Shown: positions 34,001 to 42,859 of the stretch, in pieces
How positions within the stretch are numbered: position 1 is the stretch's first letter
How the letters are laid out: the number at the start of each line of letters is the position of its first letter
Source of the DNA: Paracoccaceae bacterium
GTDB taxonomy: Bacteria > Pseudomonadota > Alphaproteobacteria > Rhodobacterales > Rhodobacteraceae
Reading direction: 5' to 3'
Assembly: GCA_020832445.1 (NCBI GenBank)
Contig: JAFIEO010000038.1
Span: 1-64,000, forward strand
DNA length: 64,000 nt
Made by a program: the position numbers and the translations under genes
Notes under the pieces: generated by a model
Told to the model about the DNA's origin: nothing
Seen by the model: only the letters and a program-made list of their open reading frames with translations
Database searches by the model: none

Positions 34001-34579
34001 GTGTTGAAATCACTATATGAATGGACCATGTCACTGGCGCGCCATCCGCATGCGCTATGGGCATTGGCCGTCGTGGCCTTTATTGAGAGTTCGGTTTTTC
34101 CGATCCCACCCGATGTGTTGATGATTGCCATGATTGTGGCGCGCCCGTCACGGGCGTTCGTTATCGCAGGCGTGGCGACAGTGGCGTCTGTTGCAGGTGG
34201 GATGGCGGGCTATTTCATCGGGTATGGCGCATTCGAGACCCTGGGGCGACCGGTGCTGGAGTTCTATGGCAAAGATGCCTATTTCGAGCAGTTTCAGGTA
34301 CGCTACAATGAATGGGGGGCCTGGGCTGTATTGATCGCGGGGGTGACGCCTTTCCCGTACAAGGTGATCACCATTCTGTCAGGCGCGACCGGTTTGTCAT
34401 TACCAGTATTCATTATTGCATCAGTGATTGCGCGGGCAGTTCGCTTTTTTATTGTTGCGGCCTTGCTGTGGAAGTTCGGCGCACCGATCCGTGATTTCAT
34501 CGAGCGCCGTTTGGGGCTTATGTTCACGTTGTTTATGGCGCTGCTCTTGGGCGGTTTTCTGGTGGTGAGGTATCTGTGA
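34001..34579 (+). CDS. YqaA/DedA-like membrane protein
   Basis: 192-residue membrane protein of the SNARE-associated/VTT (DedA-like) superfamily, closest in pattern to YqaA. Family marks are ESSVFPIPPDVLMIAMIVARP near 27-47 (quoted in part), a glycine-rich GGMAGYFIGYGAFE segment, and AGVTPFPYKVITILSGATGL with the conserved TPFPYK. DedA proteins are implicated in lipid scrambling and membrane homeostasis; this one's substrate is unknown. The start is GTG at 34001, 11 bases after AAGGAG supplied by repeat copy 3. It overlaps dsbB by four bases. Confidence 0.87.
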   Translation: MLKSLYEWTMSLARHPHALWALAVVAFIESSVFPIPPDVLMIAMIVARPSRAFVIAGVATVASVAGGMAGYFIGYGAFETLGRPVLEFYGKDAYFEQFQVRYNEWGAWAVLIAGVTPFPYKVITILSGATGLSLPVFIIASVIARAVRFFIVAALLWKFGAPIRDFIERRLGLMFTLFMALLLGGFLVVRYL

Positions 34580-35034
34580 TACGAAAACGGGTGCAGTTGG
34601 CGGCGCTTGCAGGGTCGCTGGGGTTGCTGCTGGGGGCACTGGCGTTCCAGTATATTGGCGGCATGGCGCCTTGTGCCTTGTGTATCTGGCAACGCTGGCC
34701 CCATCTTGTTGCCCTGCTGGGCGCGGGCGCATTGGTTCTGCCCGGTCCGTATTTTGCGCTGATTGGCGCGGCGGGGGCGGCCACATCGGGGGCGATCGGT
34801 GTATACCATACCGGGGTAGAGCGCGCCTGGTGGGACGGCCCGTCAAGCTGTTCCGCCGGCGGCAACCTGTCGGGCATGAGTGCGCAGGAGTTGCTGGACC
34901 AGATCATGGCCGCGCCAGTGGTGCGCTGTGACGAAGTGCCATGGGAGATGCTGGGCCTGTCCATGGCAAGCTGGAATGCGGTGTTGTCCTTCGGCATTGC
35001 CGCACTGTGGCTGGCCAGCCTGCGTTTGCGCTAG
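34576..35034 (+). CDS. dsbB: disulfide bond formation protein B
   Basis: 152-residue inner-membrane quinone reductase that reoxidises DsbA. Four helices are visible. The first periplasmic redox pair is Cys33 and Cys36 (APCALCIWQR); the second pair is Cys92 (SSCSAGG) and Cys118 (VVRCDEVP). GTG at 34576 overlaps the stop of the yqaA-like gene. No dsbA lies in the operon; two thioredoxin-fold proteins elsewhere in the window (45058, 49345) are not periplasmic DsbA. Confidence 0.9.
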   Translation: MIRKRVQLAALAGSLGLLLGALAFQYIGGMAPCALCIWQRWPHLVALLGAGALVLPGPYFALIGAAGAATSGAIGVYHTGVERAWWDGPSSCSAGGNLSGMSAQELLDQIMAAPVVRCDEVPWEMLGLSMASWNAVLSFGIAALWLASLRLR

Positions 35035-35330
35035 GGTTTACGCAGGCGCCTGCCCGGAAATTCGCCGATCTTGAATTCCCCCACCACATGGCGCCATTCA
35101 CCTGCACGCAACTGTTTGCGATGGGTGAAGCGCACGGAATGCAGGGGGCCGTCGATACTGCCCTGCCAGAATTCGATGAATTCAAACAGCCGCGGATAGT
35201 CAGGCGCAAGGTCGTAATCCTGCCAGACAAAGGTGTTGAGCACATGGATGTGGTCGGGCATGCGGTAGGTCATTTCTGCCGTGGTCAGACCATAGCCCTT
35301 GAGCATAAGTTCGACAGGGGATGTGTCCAT
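35031..35330 (-). CDS. usg: Usg family protein
   Basis: 99-residue cytoplasmic protein of the alphaproteobacterial Usg family: LMLKGYGLTTAEMTYRMPDH, then NTFVWQDYDLAPDYPRLFEFI and the terminal VGEFKIGEF. The family is named from a position near tryptophan genes in other species; its function is unknown. It is convergent with dsbB, the two 3' ends overlapping by four bases. AGAGG precedes its ATG. It is divergent from gyrA across 192 bp. Confidence 0.88.
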   Translation of the reverse strand: MDTSPVELMLKGYGLTTAEMTYRMPDHIHVLNTFVWQDYDLAPDYPRLFEFIEFWQGSIDGPLHSVRFTHRKQLRAGEWRHVVGEFKIGEFPGRRLRKP

Positions 35331-35410
35331 TTCGGACCTCTTGTTGCTGCGGATACTTAAATCATGCCAAGAGAATAATAATAATCAATGAAAACATGCT
35401 GTTGTCACTA

Positions 35411-35438
35411 TTGACGGGCGGCTGCCAAGGGGTATCGC
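35411..35438 (+). promoter_or_regulatory. possible gyrA promoter
   Basis: TTGACG (35411-35416) is followed after 16 bp by TATCGC, a weak -10 element. It lies 85 bp upstream of the GTG start. An AT-rich run of AATAAT repeats sits at about 35375. No gene is present in 35331-35522. Confidence 0.35.
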
Positions 35439-35522
35439 TTTGCGGCATTGCACCCCATATGATGGTTCTGGTAAGGTGGCATCGACGAGATATAGTGAAT
35501 ACCCAAACCGCGCGAGGATCAG

Positions 35523-38276
35523 GTGAGCGATAGCCCCGAAACCCCTGAAAATATTGACGAAACACCACCGGCTGGCCCTGGCGGGTCAACTGTTTCGATC
35601 ACGCAGGAAATGCGCGCGTCTTATCTTGATTACGCGATGAGCGTGATTGTCAGCCGTGCCATTCCCGATTTGCGCGACGGCTTAAAACCTGTGCACCGGC
35701 GCATTCTTTATGCGATGCATGATACCGGCAACACCCATGACAAGCCTTATCGCAAGTCGGCGCGTGCCGTGGGCGAGGTGATGGGCACCTATCACCCGCA
35801 TGGTGACAGCGCGATTTATGACGCATTGGTGCGCATGGCGCAGCCGTTTTCCATGTCGCTGCCACTGCTGGACGGGCAAGGCAATTTCGGGTCCATGGAT
35901 GGCGATAATGCCGCCGCCATGCGCTATACCGAAGTGCGCATGGACAAGGCGGCTTCTGCGCTGCTGGCAGATATCGATAAGGATACGGTCGATTTCCAGC
36001 TGAACTATGACGGGCGCGACAAGGAACCGACCGTGTTGCCCGCGCGCTTCCCCAATATGCTGGTGAATGGCGCAGGCGGTATTGCCGTGGGCATGGCGAC
36101 CAATATTCCGCCCCATAACCTGGGCGAGGTGGTGGATGCCACGCTGGCGTTAATCGAAGACCCTGACCTGTCGTCGGAAGCGCTGATGCAGTATATCCCT
36201 GCACCGGACTTTCCGACGGGCGGGTTGATCCTTGGGCGGACAGGCGCACGCAAGGCCTATCTGGAAGGGCGTGGATCGGTTGTCATCCGTTCCAAAACCC
36301 ATATCGAGGAAGTGCGCAAGGATCGTTTCGCCATCATCGTGGACGAGATCCCGTATCAGGTGAACAAATCGACCATGGTCGAGAAAATCGCCGATGCCGT
36401 GCGCGAAAAGAAGATCGAAGGCATTTCTTCTGTCGCTGACGAATCCGACCGGACCGGTGTTCGGGTTGTCGTGGAACTGAAACGCGATGCGACCCCCGAT
36501 GTGGTGTTGAACCAGTTGTTCCGCTTCACCCCCATGCAAACCAGTTTCGGCTGCAACATGCTGGCGCTGAATGGCGGGCGGCCAGAGCAGTTGATGCTGC
36601 GCGATTTTCTGACCGCCTTCATCGGGTTCCGCGAAGAAGTGGTGACCCGCCGCACAGCCTATGAGTTGAACAAGGCCCGTGAACGCAGCCATGTCCTGTG
36701 TGGTCTGGCAGTCGCGGTGTCCAATGTCGACGAGGTTGTGGCCACAATCCGGTCTTCGGCCGATCCCGCAGAGGCGCGCGAGAAGCTGATGACGCGGCGC
36801 TGGCCTGCCATGGATATTGCGCCCTATATCCGGCTGATTGATGACCCCAGCCACACAATGAATGACGATGGCACCTATAACCTGTCGGAAGTTCAGGCCC
36901 GCGCCATTCTGGAGCTACGCCTGCAACGACTGACCGCCATGGGTGTCAAGGAAGTCACCGACGAGCTGGAAAGTCTTGCGGCCAAGATCAAGGATTATCT
37001 GGACATTCTGCGTTCCCGCGCACGGGTGATGGAAATTATCGGGACCGAATTGCGCGAAGTGCGCGACGCTTTTGCCGTACCGCGCCGCACCGAGATCGTC
37101 GACTGGGCCGGCGATATGGATGATGAAGACCTGATCGAACGCGAAGACATGGTCGTGACTATTACCAGTGGCGGCTATATCAAGCGCACACCTTTGGCTG
37201 ATTTCCGCGCGCAACGCCGCGGCGGCAAGGGGCTGTCAGGCATGGCCACCAAGGATGATGATGTTGTCACACAGCTGTTTGTGGCCAACACCCACACGCA
37301 GCTATTGTTCTTCACCACTGACGGGATGGCCTATAAGCTGAAAACATGGCGCCTGCCGTTGGGCGGGCGCACCACACGCGGCAAGGCGATGGTGAATATT
37401 CTGCCGATTGCCATAGGCGTCAGCATCGCGGCCATCATGCCGGTGGAACGCCCGGAAGATGAATGGGAAAACCTGCAAATCGTGTTCGCCACATCGGACG
37501 GGTCCGTGCGGCGCAATGCGCTGTCGGATTTTGTGAATGTGAAATCCAACGGCAAGATTGCGATGAAGCTGCCTGAAGGCGTCAGCCTTGTGAATGCGCG
37601 CATCTGTGACGAAGATGATGATGTCATGCTTGTCACCGCATCCGGGCGCGCAATCCGGTTCCGCACAACGGATGTGCGTGTGTTCAAGGGCCGCGATTCG
37701 ACCGGCGTGCGCGGTGTCCGGCTGGGCGACGGGGATAGTGTGGTCAGCATGGCCGTTATCCGCCATTTCGAGGCCAGCCCCGAAGAGCGTGCCACCTACC
37801 TGAAGATGCGTCGCGCCATGGCGGGCGTAACCGAGGATGAGGGCGAAGATGAAGAAGACGCCACCGAGGGGGCCTTGTCACCTGAACGCTATGCAGAAAT
37901 GTCCGCCTGTGAAGACCTGATTCTGACCATATCTGAAAAAGGTATGGGCAAATTGTCGTCCAGCCACAACTATCCTGTGCGCGGTCGCGGGGGTATGGGT
38001 GTTGCCGCAATGGACCGCGCGATGCGGGGCGGCGCGCTTGTGGCCTGCTTCCCGGTCGATGCCAATGACCAGATCATGCTGGCCACTTCCAAGGGCCAAT
38101 CCATTCGCGTGCCGGTGCAGGGGATCTCTTTCCGGTCGCGGTCTGCGGGCGGGGTAAAGGTGTTCAACACCTCGAACGGGGAATTAGTGGTGTCTGTGGC
38201 ACGCGTGGCAGAAACCGGCGACGAAGAAGCCGAGGCTGACATCATACAAGGTGACGAGGATGCTTCCGGGGCTTGA
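35523..38276 (+). CDS. gyrA: DNA gyrase subunit A
   Basis: 917-residue catalytic subunit of DNA gyrase. The active-site tyrosine is Tyr135 in [11 protein letters not shown]. The quinolone-resistance region reads [14 protein letters not shown] with Ser96 and Asp100, both the sensitive-type residues at the positions of E. coli Ser83 and Asp87. The GyrA box QRRGGKG lies near residue 562, showing true gyrase rather than topoisomerase IV. An acidic insert ([13 protein letters not shown]) near 769-781 interrupts the C-terminal beta-pinwheel. The start is GTG at 35523 after GAGG. A small unknown gene overlaps the 3' end. Confidence 0.97.
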   Translation: MSDSPETPENIDETPPAGPGGSTVSITQEMRASYLDYAMSVIVSRAIPDLRDGLKPVHRRILYAMHDTGNTHDKPYRKSARAVGEVMGTYHPHGDSAIYDALVRMAQPFSMSLPLLDGQGNFGSMDGDNAAAMRYTEVRMDKAASALLADIDKDTVDFQLNYDGRDKEPTVLPARFPNMLVNGAGGIAVGMATNIPPHNLGEVVDATLALIEDPDLSSEALMQYIPAPDFPTGGLILGRTGARKAYLEGRGSVVIRSKTHIEEVRKDRFAIIVDEIPYQVNKSTMVEKIADAVREKKIEGISSVADESDRTGVRVVVELKRDATPDVVLNQLFRFTPMQTSFGCNMLALNGGRPEQLMLRDFLTAFIGFREEVVTRRTAYELNKARERSHVLCGLAVAVSNVDEVVATIRSSADPAEAREKLMTRRWPAMDIAPYIRLIDDPSHTMNDDGTYNLSEVQARAILELRLQRLTAMGVKEVTDELESLAAKIKDYLDILRSRARVMEIIGTELREVRDAFAVPRRTEIVDWAGDMDDEDLIEREDMVVTITSGGYIKRTPLADFRAQRRGGKGLSGMATKDDDVVTQLFVANTHTQLLFFTTDGMAYKLKTWRLPLGGRTTRGKAMVNILPIAIGVSIAAIMPVERPEDEWENLQIVFATSDGSVRRNALSDFVNVKSNGKIAMKLPEGVSLVNARICDEDDDVMLVTASGRAIRFRTTDVRVFKGRDSTGVRGVRLGDGDSVVSMAVIRHFEASPEERATYLKMRRAMAGVTEDEGEDEEDATEGALSPERYAEMSACEDLILTISEKGMGKLSSSHNYPVRGRGGMGVAAMDRAMRGGALVACFPVDANDQIMLATSKGQSIRVPVQGISFRSRSAGGVKVFNTSNGELVVSVARVAETGDEEAEADIIQGDEDASGA

Positions 38277-38589
38277 GGAAGCCCTGAAGGATTGCGCAGG
38301 GCAGCGTATCACGCTGACCTATGGTCAAATTGCGGAGCGTCTGGAAATTGACGGTGCGCGCCGCATCGCAAAACTGACCACCGCGCTGGAAATCCTGATG
38401 GAACAGGATGCAGAAGCCCTGCAACCGCTGCGCGCCGCATTGGTTGTGGGGCGCGGCACAGACGGGATGCCTGCCCGGGGGTTCTTTCAGAAAGCACACG
38501 CACTCGGGCTGTGTGAATATCCCATTTCACCAACGCGGGCGCGGGAATTTCACGCCCGCCAGCTCAAAGACCTGTTTGCGGGCATCTGA
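38260..38589 (+). CDS. small unknown protein overlapping gyrA
   Basis: About 109 residues, unrecognised. The fragment [26 protein letters not shown] (quoted in parts: [20 protein letters not shown]) suggests a winged-helix or helix-turn-helix segment. It recalls the DNA-binding half of alkyltransferase-like proteins, but no PCHR-type active site is present. [20 protein letters not shown] follows. I chose ATG 38260, six bases after AAGGTG; GTG 38251 is possible. The 17- to 26-base overlap with gyrA and coding-like composition argue for a real, coupled gene. Confidence 0.6.
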   Translation: MLPGLEEALKDCAGQRITLTYGQIAERLEIDGARRIAKLTTALEILMEQDAEALQPLRAALVVGRGTDGMPARGFFQKAHALGLCEYPISPTRAREFHARQLKDLFAGI

Positions 38590-38758
38590 AGCGAACAGAA
38601 GAAGATAAAACTTCCATAAAATACAATGAAACCTACATTGCACTGACGTGTCCCCGCCGCAAAGGCGACACGATGCGAGGGCTTGTTAAGGTCAGATCAT
38701 GCCAGCAATAAGGCAGGGCAGAAAGCATCAAGGTGGCGTTGTGGAGTATAATAAGTAC

Positions 38759-38920
38759 ATGAATAATTTCATCATTTCAGAATCAGGCGCAGTGACTGTG
38801 GATTGGGTTGTGCTGACGGCCGCGTTAGTGGGCCTGGGTGTTTCGGTCATTGCCTATGTGTCCACCGGGGCGCTTGATCTGGCAGACAAGATAGAACAGG
38901 AATTGATTGTAACCGAATAA
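38759..38920 (+). CDS. Flp-pilin-like small membrane peptide
   Basis: 53-residue peptide with a short polar head followed by ESGAVTVDWVVLTAALVGLG, the hydrophobic helix pattern of small Flp-type pilins and related peptides that are common in Rhodobacterales. The Glu preceding SGAVTVDWV would correspond to the conserved Glu5 of type IV-like pilins. No tad/cpa assembly genes are near. The start is uncertain: GTG at 38741 has a better-spaced AAGGTGG; ATG at 38759 gives the more typical length. A CCGCAT/ATGCGG hairpin follows the stop. Confidence 0.6.
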   Translation: MNNFIISESGAVTVDWVVLTAALVGLGVSVIAYVSTGALDLADKIEQELIVTE

Positions 38921-38937
38921 CCGCATGCGTGATGCGG
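38921..38937 (+). terminator. short hairpin after the pilin-like gene
   Basis: CCGCAT and ATGCGG with a five-base loop lie directly after the stop codon. No T-run follows, so it is a weak terminator candidate or an mRNA-stabilising stem. Confidence 0.35.
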
Positions 38938-39009
38938 TCGGCTCATGTCGGATGAAAACCTTTGTTAGGACTTTCATGACATCTTGCACACAGTCACAGG
39001 AAGGTGCCC

Positions 39010-39360
39010 ATGAATCAATATATCTGCATGATTGACCTGAAACCGAACGCACATCCATTGGCCTTTGCCCGGGCGGCGGAACAGTGGTTCGAGCGGCTGA
39101 AACATGCCGGGAAAATTTCTGGATGGTCCCTGCTGCGCCGCAAGCTGCGCCTTGCCGGTCCGGGATATGGTGATTTCATACTGATGGTTGAACTGGCCGA
39201 TCTGGCACAACTGGATCTGGCATTCGGGCACCTTGCCGAAGGGGACCATGACGCAGCGCGCGATTACGACCAGATACATGGCATGATCGACCGGGTCGAA
39301 GTCGGGCTATACCGGCCGTATCCGGATGATGCACAGGTGGAACGGCTGGCTGTGATCTAA
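39010..39360 (+). CDS. DUF6614-like small protein
   Basis: 116-residue cytoplasmic protein resembling a Rhodobacterales family I know as DUF6614: an N-terminal MNQYICMIDLK strand, FARAAEQWFERLKHAGKI and SGWSLLRRKLRLAGPGYGDFIL. The arrangement suggests a dimeric alpha/beta-barrel (ferredoxin-like) fold. Its function is unknown. The ATG at 39010 follows AGGAAGGTG; a GTG two codons earlier is inside that ribosome-binding stretch. It is convergent with arsJ. Confidence 0.7.
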   Translation: MNQYICMIDLKPNAHPLAFARAAEQWFERLKHAGKISGWSLLRRKLRLAGPGYGDFILMVELADLAQLDLAFGHLAEGDHDAARDYDQIHGMIDRVEVGLYRPYPDDAQVERLAVI

Positions 39361-39395
39361 GGCAATTTCAGATTCTTGAATATGCAAGGCGACCT

Positions 39396-40646
39396 TTACG
39401 GGCTTGTGACAAATCGCCTTGTGATCAGCCAGCTTGTGGCCGCCATCACCCCCGCAGTCGCAAGGCATAGTGGCAGCCCTCCGATCTGGTAGCTGATCCC
39501 CGACAGAAGCGTGCCCAGCAAGCGCCCCGCCGCATTTGCCATATAGTAGAAACCCACATCGCGTGTAATCCGGTCCGCCGCGCCAAACGCGAGGATCAAA
39601 TAGGAATGAACCGCCGAATTCAGCGCAAAGACAAACCCGAACACCAGCAAGCCCGCAACCAGCAAAACTGTCAGCCACGGTGCCGGACCACCCGCCAGCG
39701 CGGCCGCAGCGGCAAGCAGGAAGGGAACAGGAACCAGCAGCCCCGCCCACAAAATGGCCTTGCGGGTAATCGCGCCTTCGGATTGGGCCTTACCCCCCAG
39801 CAATTGCGGCGCGAAGGCCTGCACTGCACCATATCCGATGATCCACAACGCCATGAACCCGCCAACCAGAAAAAATGCCTCTCGTCGCCCTTCGGCGGTG
39901 CCGTCCGAGAAGACTGCCTGAAAATAGATCGGTATGCCCACCACGAACCACACATCGCGCGCCCCGAACAGAAACAGACGCGCCAAACTCAGGCGGTTCA
40001 CGCGCGCATCCAGCGATCGCCATCCCGACCATGTATCCGCACCCTTCATGCGCCCCGGCAGCCCTTCGGGCAAGAAGGCAAGCACCGCCACAAGTATGAT
40101 TGCAAGCACCGCCGCCATGCCCCAGACTGCCGCCTGAAATCCCGCAAACGCCAGCAGGGCCGCGCCCAGCAGAAAGCCCGCACCCTTGACTGCATTTTTC
40201 GACCCTGTCAGTGCTGCGACCCACTGAAACAAGGCCCCCTCACGCGACGGGGCCAACAGCTTCACGGCGGATTTGGATGACATTTTGGCCAGATCCTTGG
40301 CCACCCCCGACACGCCCTGCACAGCCATCACAAACACCACCGACGCTGTTATCGACCATGCCGGATCAAGCTGGGCAAGCGCCACAAGCGCTGCAATTTG
40401 CAAGCCAAGCCCGGCGTAAAGCGTTGCGGCCAGCCCGAACCGCGCGGCCAACCATCCCGCCGCAAGGTTTGTGATGATGCCAGCAACCTCATACAAGACA
40501 AACAGCCACGCCAATTGGACCGGGGAAAAGCCCAACGCGTTGAAATGCAAAAGCACCAGCATCCGCAATGCCCCGTCCGACAGCATGAAAGCCCAATATG
40601 CTGCTGTCACAGCCATGTAGGCGCGCAAAGGGTTGGCAGTGCTCAT
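39396..40646 (-). CDS. arsJ: organoarsenical efflux MFS transporter ArsJ
   Basis: 416-residue, 12-helix MFS permease. The strings AYWAFMLSDGALRMLVLLHF, then AGIITNLAAGWLAARFGL and GVSGVAKDLAKMSSKSAVKLL are those of ArsJ, which exports 1-arseno-3-phosphoglycerate and thereby removes arsenate. The neighbouring gapdh makes that compound, so the assignment is supported by context. I chose the ATG at 40646 after AAAGG; a TTG at 40673 is in frame. Repeat copy 4 lies between gapdh and this gene, so expression of arsJ may be reduced relative to gapdh by its hairpin. Confidence 0.92.
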   Translation of the reverse strand: MSTANPLRAYMAVTAAYWAFMLSDGALRMLVLLHFNALGFSPVQLAWLFVLYEVAGIITNLAAGWLAARFGLAATLYAGLGLQIAALVALAQLDPAWSITASVVFVMAVQGVSGVAKDLAKMSSKSAVKLLAPSREGALFQWVAALTGSKNAVKGAGFLLGAALLAFAGFQAAVWGMAAVLAIILVAVLAFLPEGLPGRMKGADTWSGWRSLDARVNRLSLARLFLFGARDVWFVVGIPIYFQAVFSDGTAEGRREAFFLVGGFMALWIIGYGAVQAFAPQLLGGKAQSEGAITRKAILWAGLLVPVPFLLAAAAALAGGPAPWLTVLLVAGLLVFGFVFALNSAVHSYLILAFGAADRITRDVGFYYMANAAGRLLGTLLSGISYQIGGLPLCLATAGVMAATSWLITRRFVTSP

Positions 40647-40674
40647 GGACAAGTGCCTTTGATTTGCAGACAAG

Positions 40675-40732
40675 GGTGGGGGGCTGTCTGCCCCCTACCC
40701 CCCCCGAGGATATTTGAGCCAGAATGAAGGGG
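40675..40732 (+). repeat. intergenic repeat, copy 4 (inside the arsenic operon)
   Basis: GGGGGC (40679-40684), a five-base loop and GCCCCC (40690-40695), with further GGG/CCC pairing outside, form the hairpin. The core GAGGATATTTGAGCCAGAAT plus GAAGG (40706-40730) follows. The element is oriented opposite to the operon it lies in, between gapdh and arsJ. In the leftward transcript the core is read first and the hairpin second, close to the arsJ start. Confidence 0.8.
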
Positions 40733-40750
40733 ATGAGGGGGGAGTAGGGA

Positions 40751-41776
40751 TTACAGAGATTTGACGACCATGCGGGTAATATCGCCCAGCCTACAGGCAT
40801 ATCCCCATTCGTTGTCATACCAGGCGTATAGCTTCAGCTGGGTGTCGTTGATCACCATTGTGGACGGTCCGTCGATGATGGCGGATCGTGGGTCATTGGT
40901 GAAATCACCGGAGACCAGCGGGCGTGTTTCAAAGCCCAGAATACCCTTGAGCGGGCCGTTTGCGGCATCGTTGAGCAGTGCATTCACCTTCTCAACGGTG
41001 GTGGGGCGTTCAAGTTCAAACACGCAATCGGTCAGCGAGGCATTCAGCAATGGCACGCGCACAGCATGCCCGTTCAGACGCCCCTTGAGTTCGGGATAGA
41101 TCAGCGTAATTGCGGTGGCGCTGCCGGTTGTTGTGGGAATAAGGTTCGTCAGCGCCGAACGCGCGCGGCGCATATCCTTGGCGGGGCGGTCAACGATGGT
41201 TTGGGTGTTGGTCACATCATGGATGGTGGTGATCGATCCATGCCGAATTCCAAGCGCTTCATGGATCACCTTGACCACAGGGGCCAGACAATTGGTTGTG
41301 CAGCTTGCAGCGGTCACAATGTCATGCTGCGCGCGATCATAGAGATGGTGATTGACGCCATAGACAAGGTTCAGCGCGCCTGCATCCTTGACCGGGGCGC
41401 TGACGACCACCTTGCGCACACCAGCGTCGCGATAGGGGGCCAGCTTTGCGACCGTCTTGAACACGCCGGTGCAATCCACCACGATATCGATGCCCATATC
41501 AGCCAGTGGCAAATCCTCGATCCGGCGCGCATGGGTCAGGCGGATACGCTGTCCGCCCAGCACCAGCGCGTCCCCGTCATGCGACACAGATGTGCGCCAC
41601 CGGCCATGGACACTGTCGAATTCCAGCAACAGCGCGTGTTGTTCCGCATCGCCAAGCGGGTCATTGAGCAGCACAATCTCGCCGCCCGACCCGCTGTCGA
41701 TCAGGTCACGCAGAACAAGTTTTCCGATACGTCCAAGGCCATTGATTGCAATTCTGGGCGGGTTTTGTGACGGCAT
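40751..41776 (-). CDS. gapdh: ArsJ-associated glyceraldehyde-3-phosphate dehydrogenase
   Basis: 341-residue GAPDH. The NAD-binding fold begins [15 protein letters not shown], the catalytic cysteine is Cys159 in [11 protein letters not shown], and [14 protein letters not shown] closes the protein. When arsenate replaces phosphate, GAPDH forms 1-arseno-3-phosphoglycerate, the substrate of ArsJ. The position between an arsR-arsC fusion and arsJ marks it as the arsenic-dedicated copy rather than the glycolytic one. It starts 3 bp after the fusion gene ends. Confidence 0.92.
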   Translation of the reverse strand: MPSQNPPRIAINGLGRIGKLVLRDLIDSGSGGEIVLLNDPLGDAEQHALLLEFDSVHGRWRTSVSHDGDALVLGGQRIRLTHARRIEDLPLADMGIDIVVDCTGVFKTVAKLAPYRDAGVRKVVVSAPVKDAGALNLVYGVNHHLYDRAQHDIVTAASCTTNCLAPVVKVIHEALGIRHGSITTIHDVTNTQTIVDRPAKDMRRARSALTNLIPTTTGSATAITLIYPELKGRLNGHAVRVPLLNASLTDCVFELERPTTVEKVNALLNDAANGPLKGILGFETRPLVSGDFTNDPRSAIIDGPSTMVINDTQLKLYAWYDNEWGYACRLGDITRMVVKSL

Positions 41777-41779
41777 ATG

Positions 41780-42628
41780 TCAGGCTTTCTCTGTGATCAG
41801 GGCATCTGCATCAATTGCATCGATACGGGTTTGCAGGGCAAGCCGGTCAAGCGCGGCGACCGGCAAGGCAACAAAGGCTTCGATCCGGCGGCGTAGCGCG
41901 GCATAGGTCAGGGCGAAGGCGGCTGTTGCGTCGCCATTGGTTTGGCGCGCCTGCACCGGATCGGGCAGGCCCCAATGGCCCGTGATCGGGCACCCCGACC
42001 ATCGCGGGCAGTCCTGTGCTGCGGAGGCGTCGCAAACGGTGAACACAAAATCCATCTTCGGGGCGTCGGGTGCGCGAAATTCAGCGATATGTTTCGACCG
42101 CAAACCCCGCAGGTCGTGCCCATTCCGCCGAAGAGTATCGAGGGTAGCCGCATTGGGGTGCGCGGCGGGGCGTGTGCCTGCGGAATGGGCGGTGAAACGG
42201 TGGGCGCCAAGGTCGCGCAGCAACACTTCGGCCATGACCGAGCGCGCAGAATTGCCCGAGCAGACGAACAACACATTGAATACGTGCGCGCCGCCTGTAG
42301 ACAATTCCATGCGCGCAGGCGGCAAAGGCGCCAGCAGATCGGGGCGCGCGCGACCGACATCCAGCGCAAGATAGCCGATCAGCGCTTCCGCCATGTCCAG
42401 ATCGACCGCATAGTAAAGTGACCGGCCCTGACGAGAGGCTTGGAGCAGCCCGGAGTGCACCAGATCACGCAGATGATGCGACAACGTATTCTGCTTCAGC
42501 CCCAATGCCTGCGCAATTTCCGTAGGGCGTTGCCCGCGTGGCGCAAAGCGCATCAGCAACCGGAAGACCGAAAGGCGGTCAGGGTGACCAAGGATTGCAA
42601 AGACGTGTGCGGCATGTATTGATTCCAT
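41780..42628 (-). CDS. arsR-arsC: ArsR-family regulator fused to arsenate reductase (ArsC)
   Basis: 282-residue fusion. Residues about 1-95 form an ArsR/SmtB winged helix (HPDRLSVFRLLMRFAP, GLKQNTLSHHLRDLVHSGLL). Residues about 115-265 form a low-molecular-weight phosphatase-type, thioredoxin-coupled arsenate reductase: P-loop CSGNSAR with Cys123, and the redox pair Cys199 and Cys207 in TVCDASAAQDCPRW. The ArsR half contains no cysteine at all, so the usual ELCVCDLC arsenite site is missing; sensing may rely on the ArsC half. It is the first gene of the arsenic operon. The start codon lies inside the probable operator. Confidence 0.9.
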   Translation of the reverse strand: MESIHAAHVFAILGHPDRLSVFRLLMRFAPRGQRPTEIAQALGLKQNTLSHHLRDLVHSGLLQASRQGRSLYYAVDLDMAEALIGYLALDVGRARPDLLAPLPPARMELSTGGAHVFNVLFVCSGNSARSVMAEVLLRDLGAHRFTAHSAGTRPAAHPNAATLDTLRRNGHDLRGLRSKHIAEFRAPDAPKMDFVFTVCDASAAQDCPRWSGCPITGHWGLPDPVQARQTNGDATAAFALTYAALRRRIEAFVALPVAALDRLALQTRIDAIDADALITEKA

Positions 42629-42663
42629 ACTTCATGAATAATGGAAATATTTGGCGGCGACAA
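42623..42663 (-). promoter_or_regulatory. arsR promoter and overlapping operator
   Basis: Read leftward, TTGTCG (42658-42663) and TATTCA (42635-42640) are spaced by exactly 17 bp. A symmetric palindrome covers 42623-42646: outer arms TTCCAT and ATGGAA around TTCATGAA with two bases between on each side. It overlaps the -10 element and the arsR start codon (42626-42628). Transcription would begin at or within a few bases of the ATG, implying a leaderless or nearly leaderless mRNA. The rest of 42629-42859 contains only a GCGCGG/CCGCGC stem (42753-42767). Confidence 0.55.
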
Positions 42664-42859
42664 GTGATGATTTTGCGACAACCCTCGCCGGAACGAGGCC
42701 CGGGCAGCGTATGCACATTGCAAATCGGGATGCGGATTTGCTGCCCCGACCGGCGCGGACGCCGCGCAATACTTGGGGGGGTATTCATGCAACAGGCGCG
42801 GGCTTTCACGAAAGCTGGAAGCTTGCGATACTGGCACGTCCGTCAGGGCAAACAGGCTG

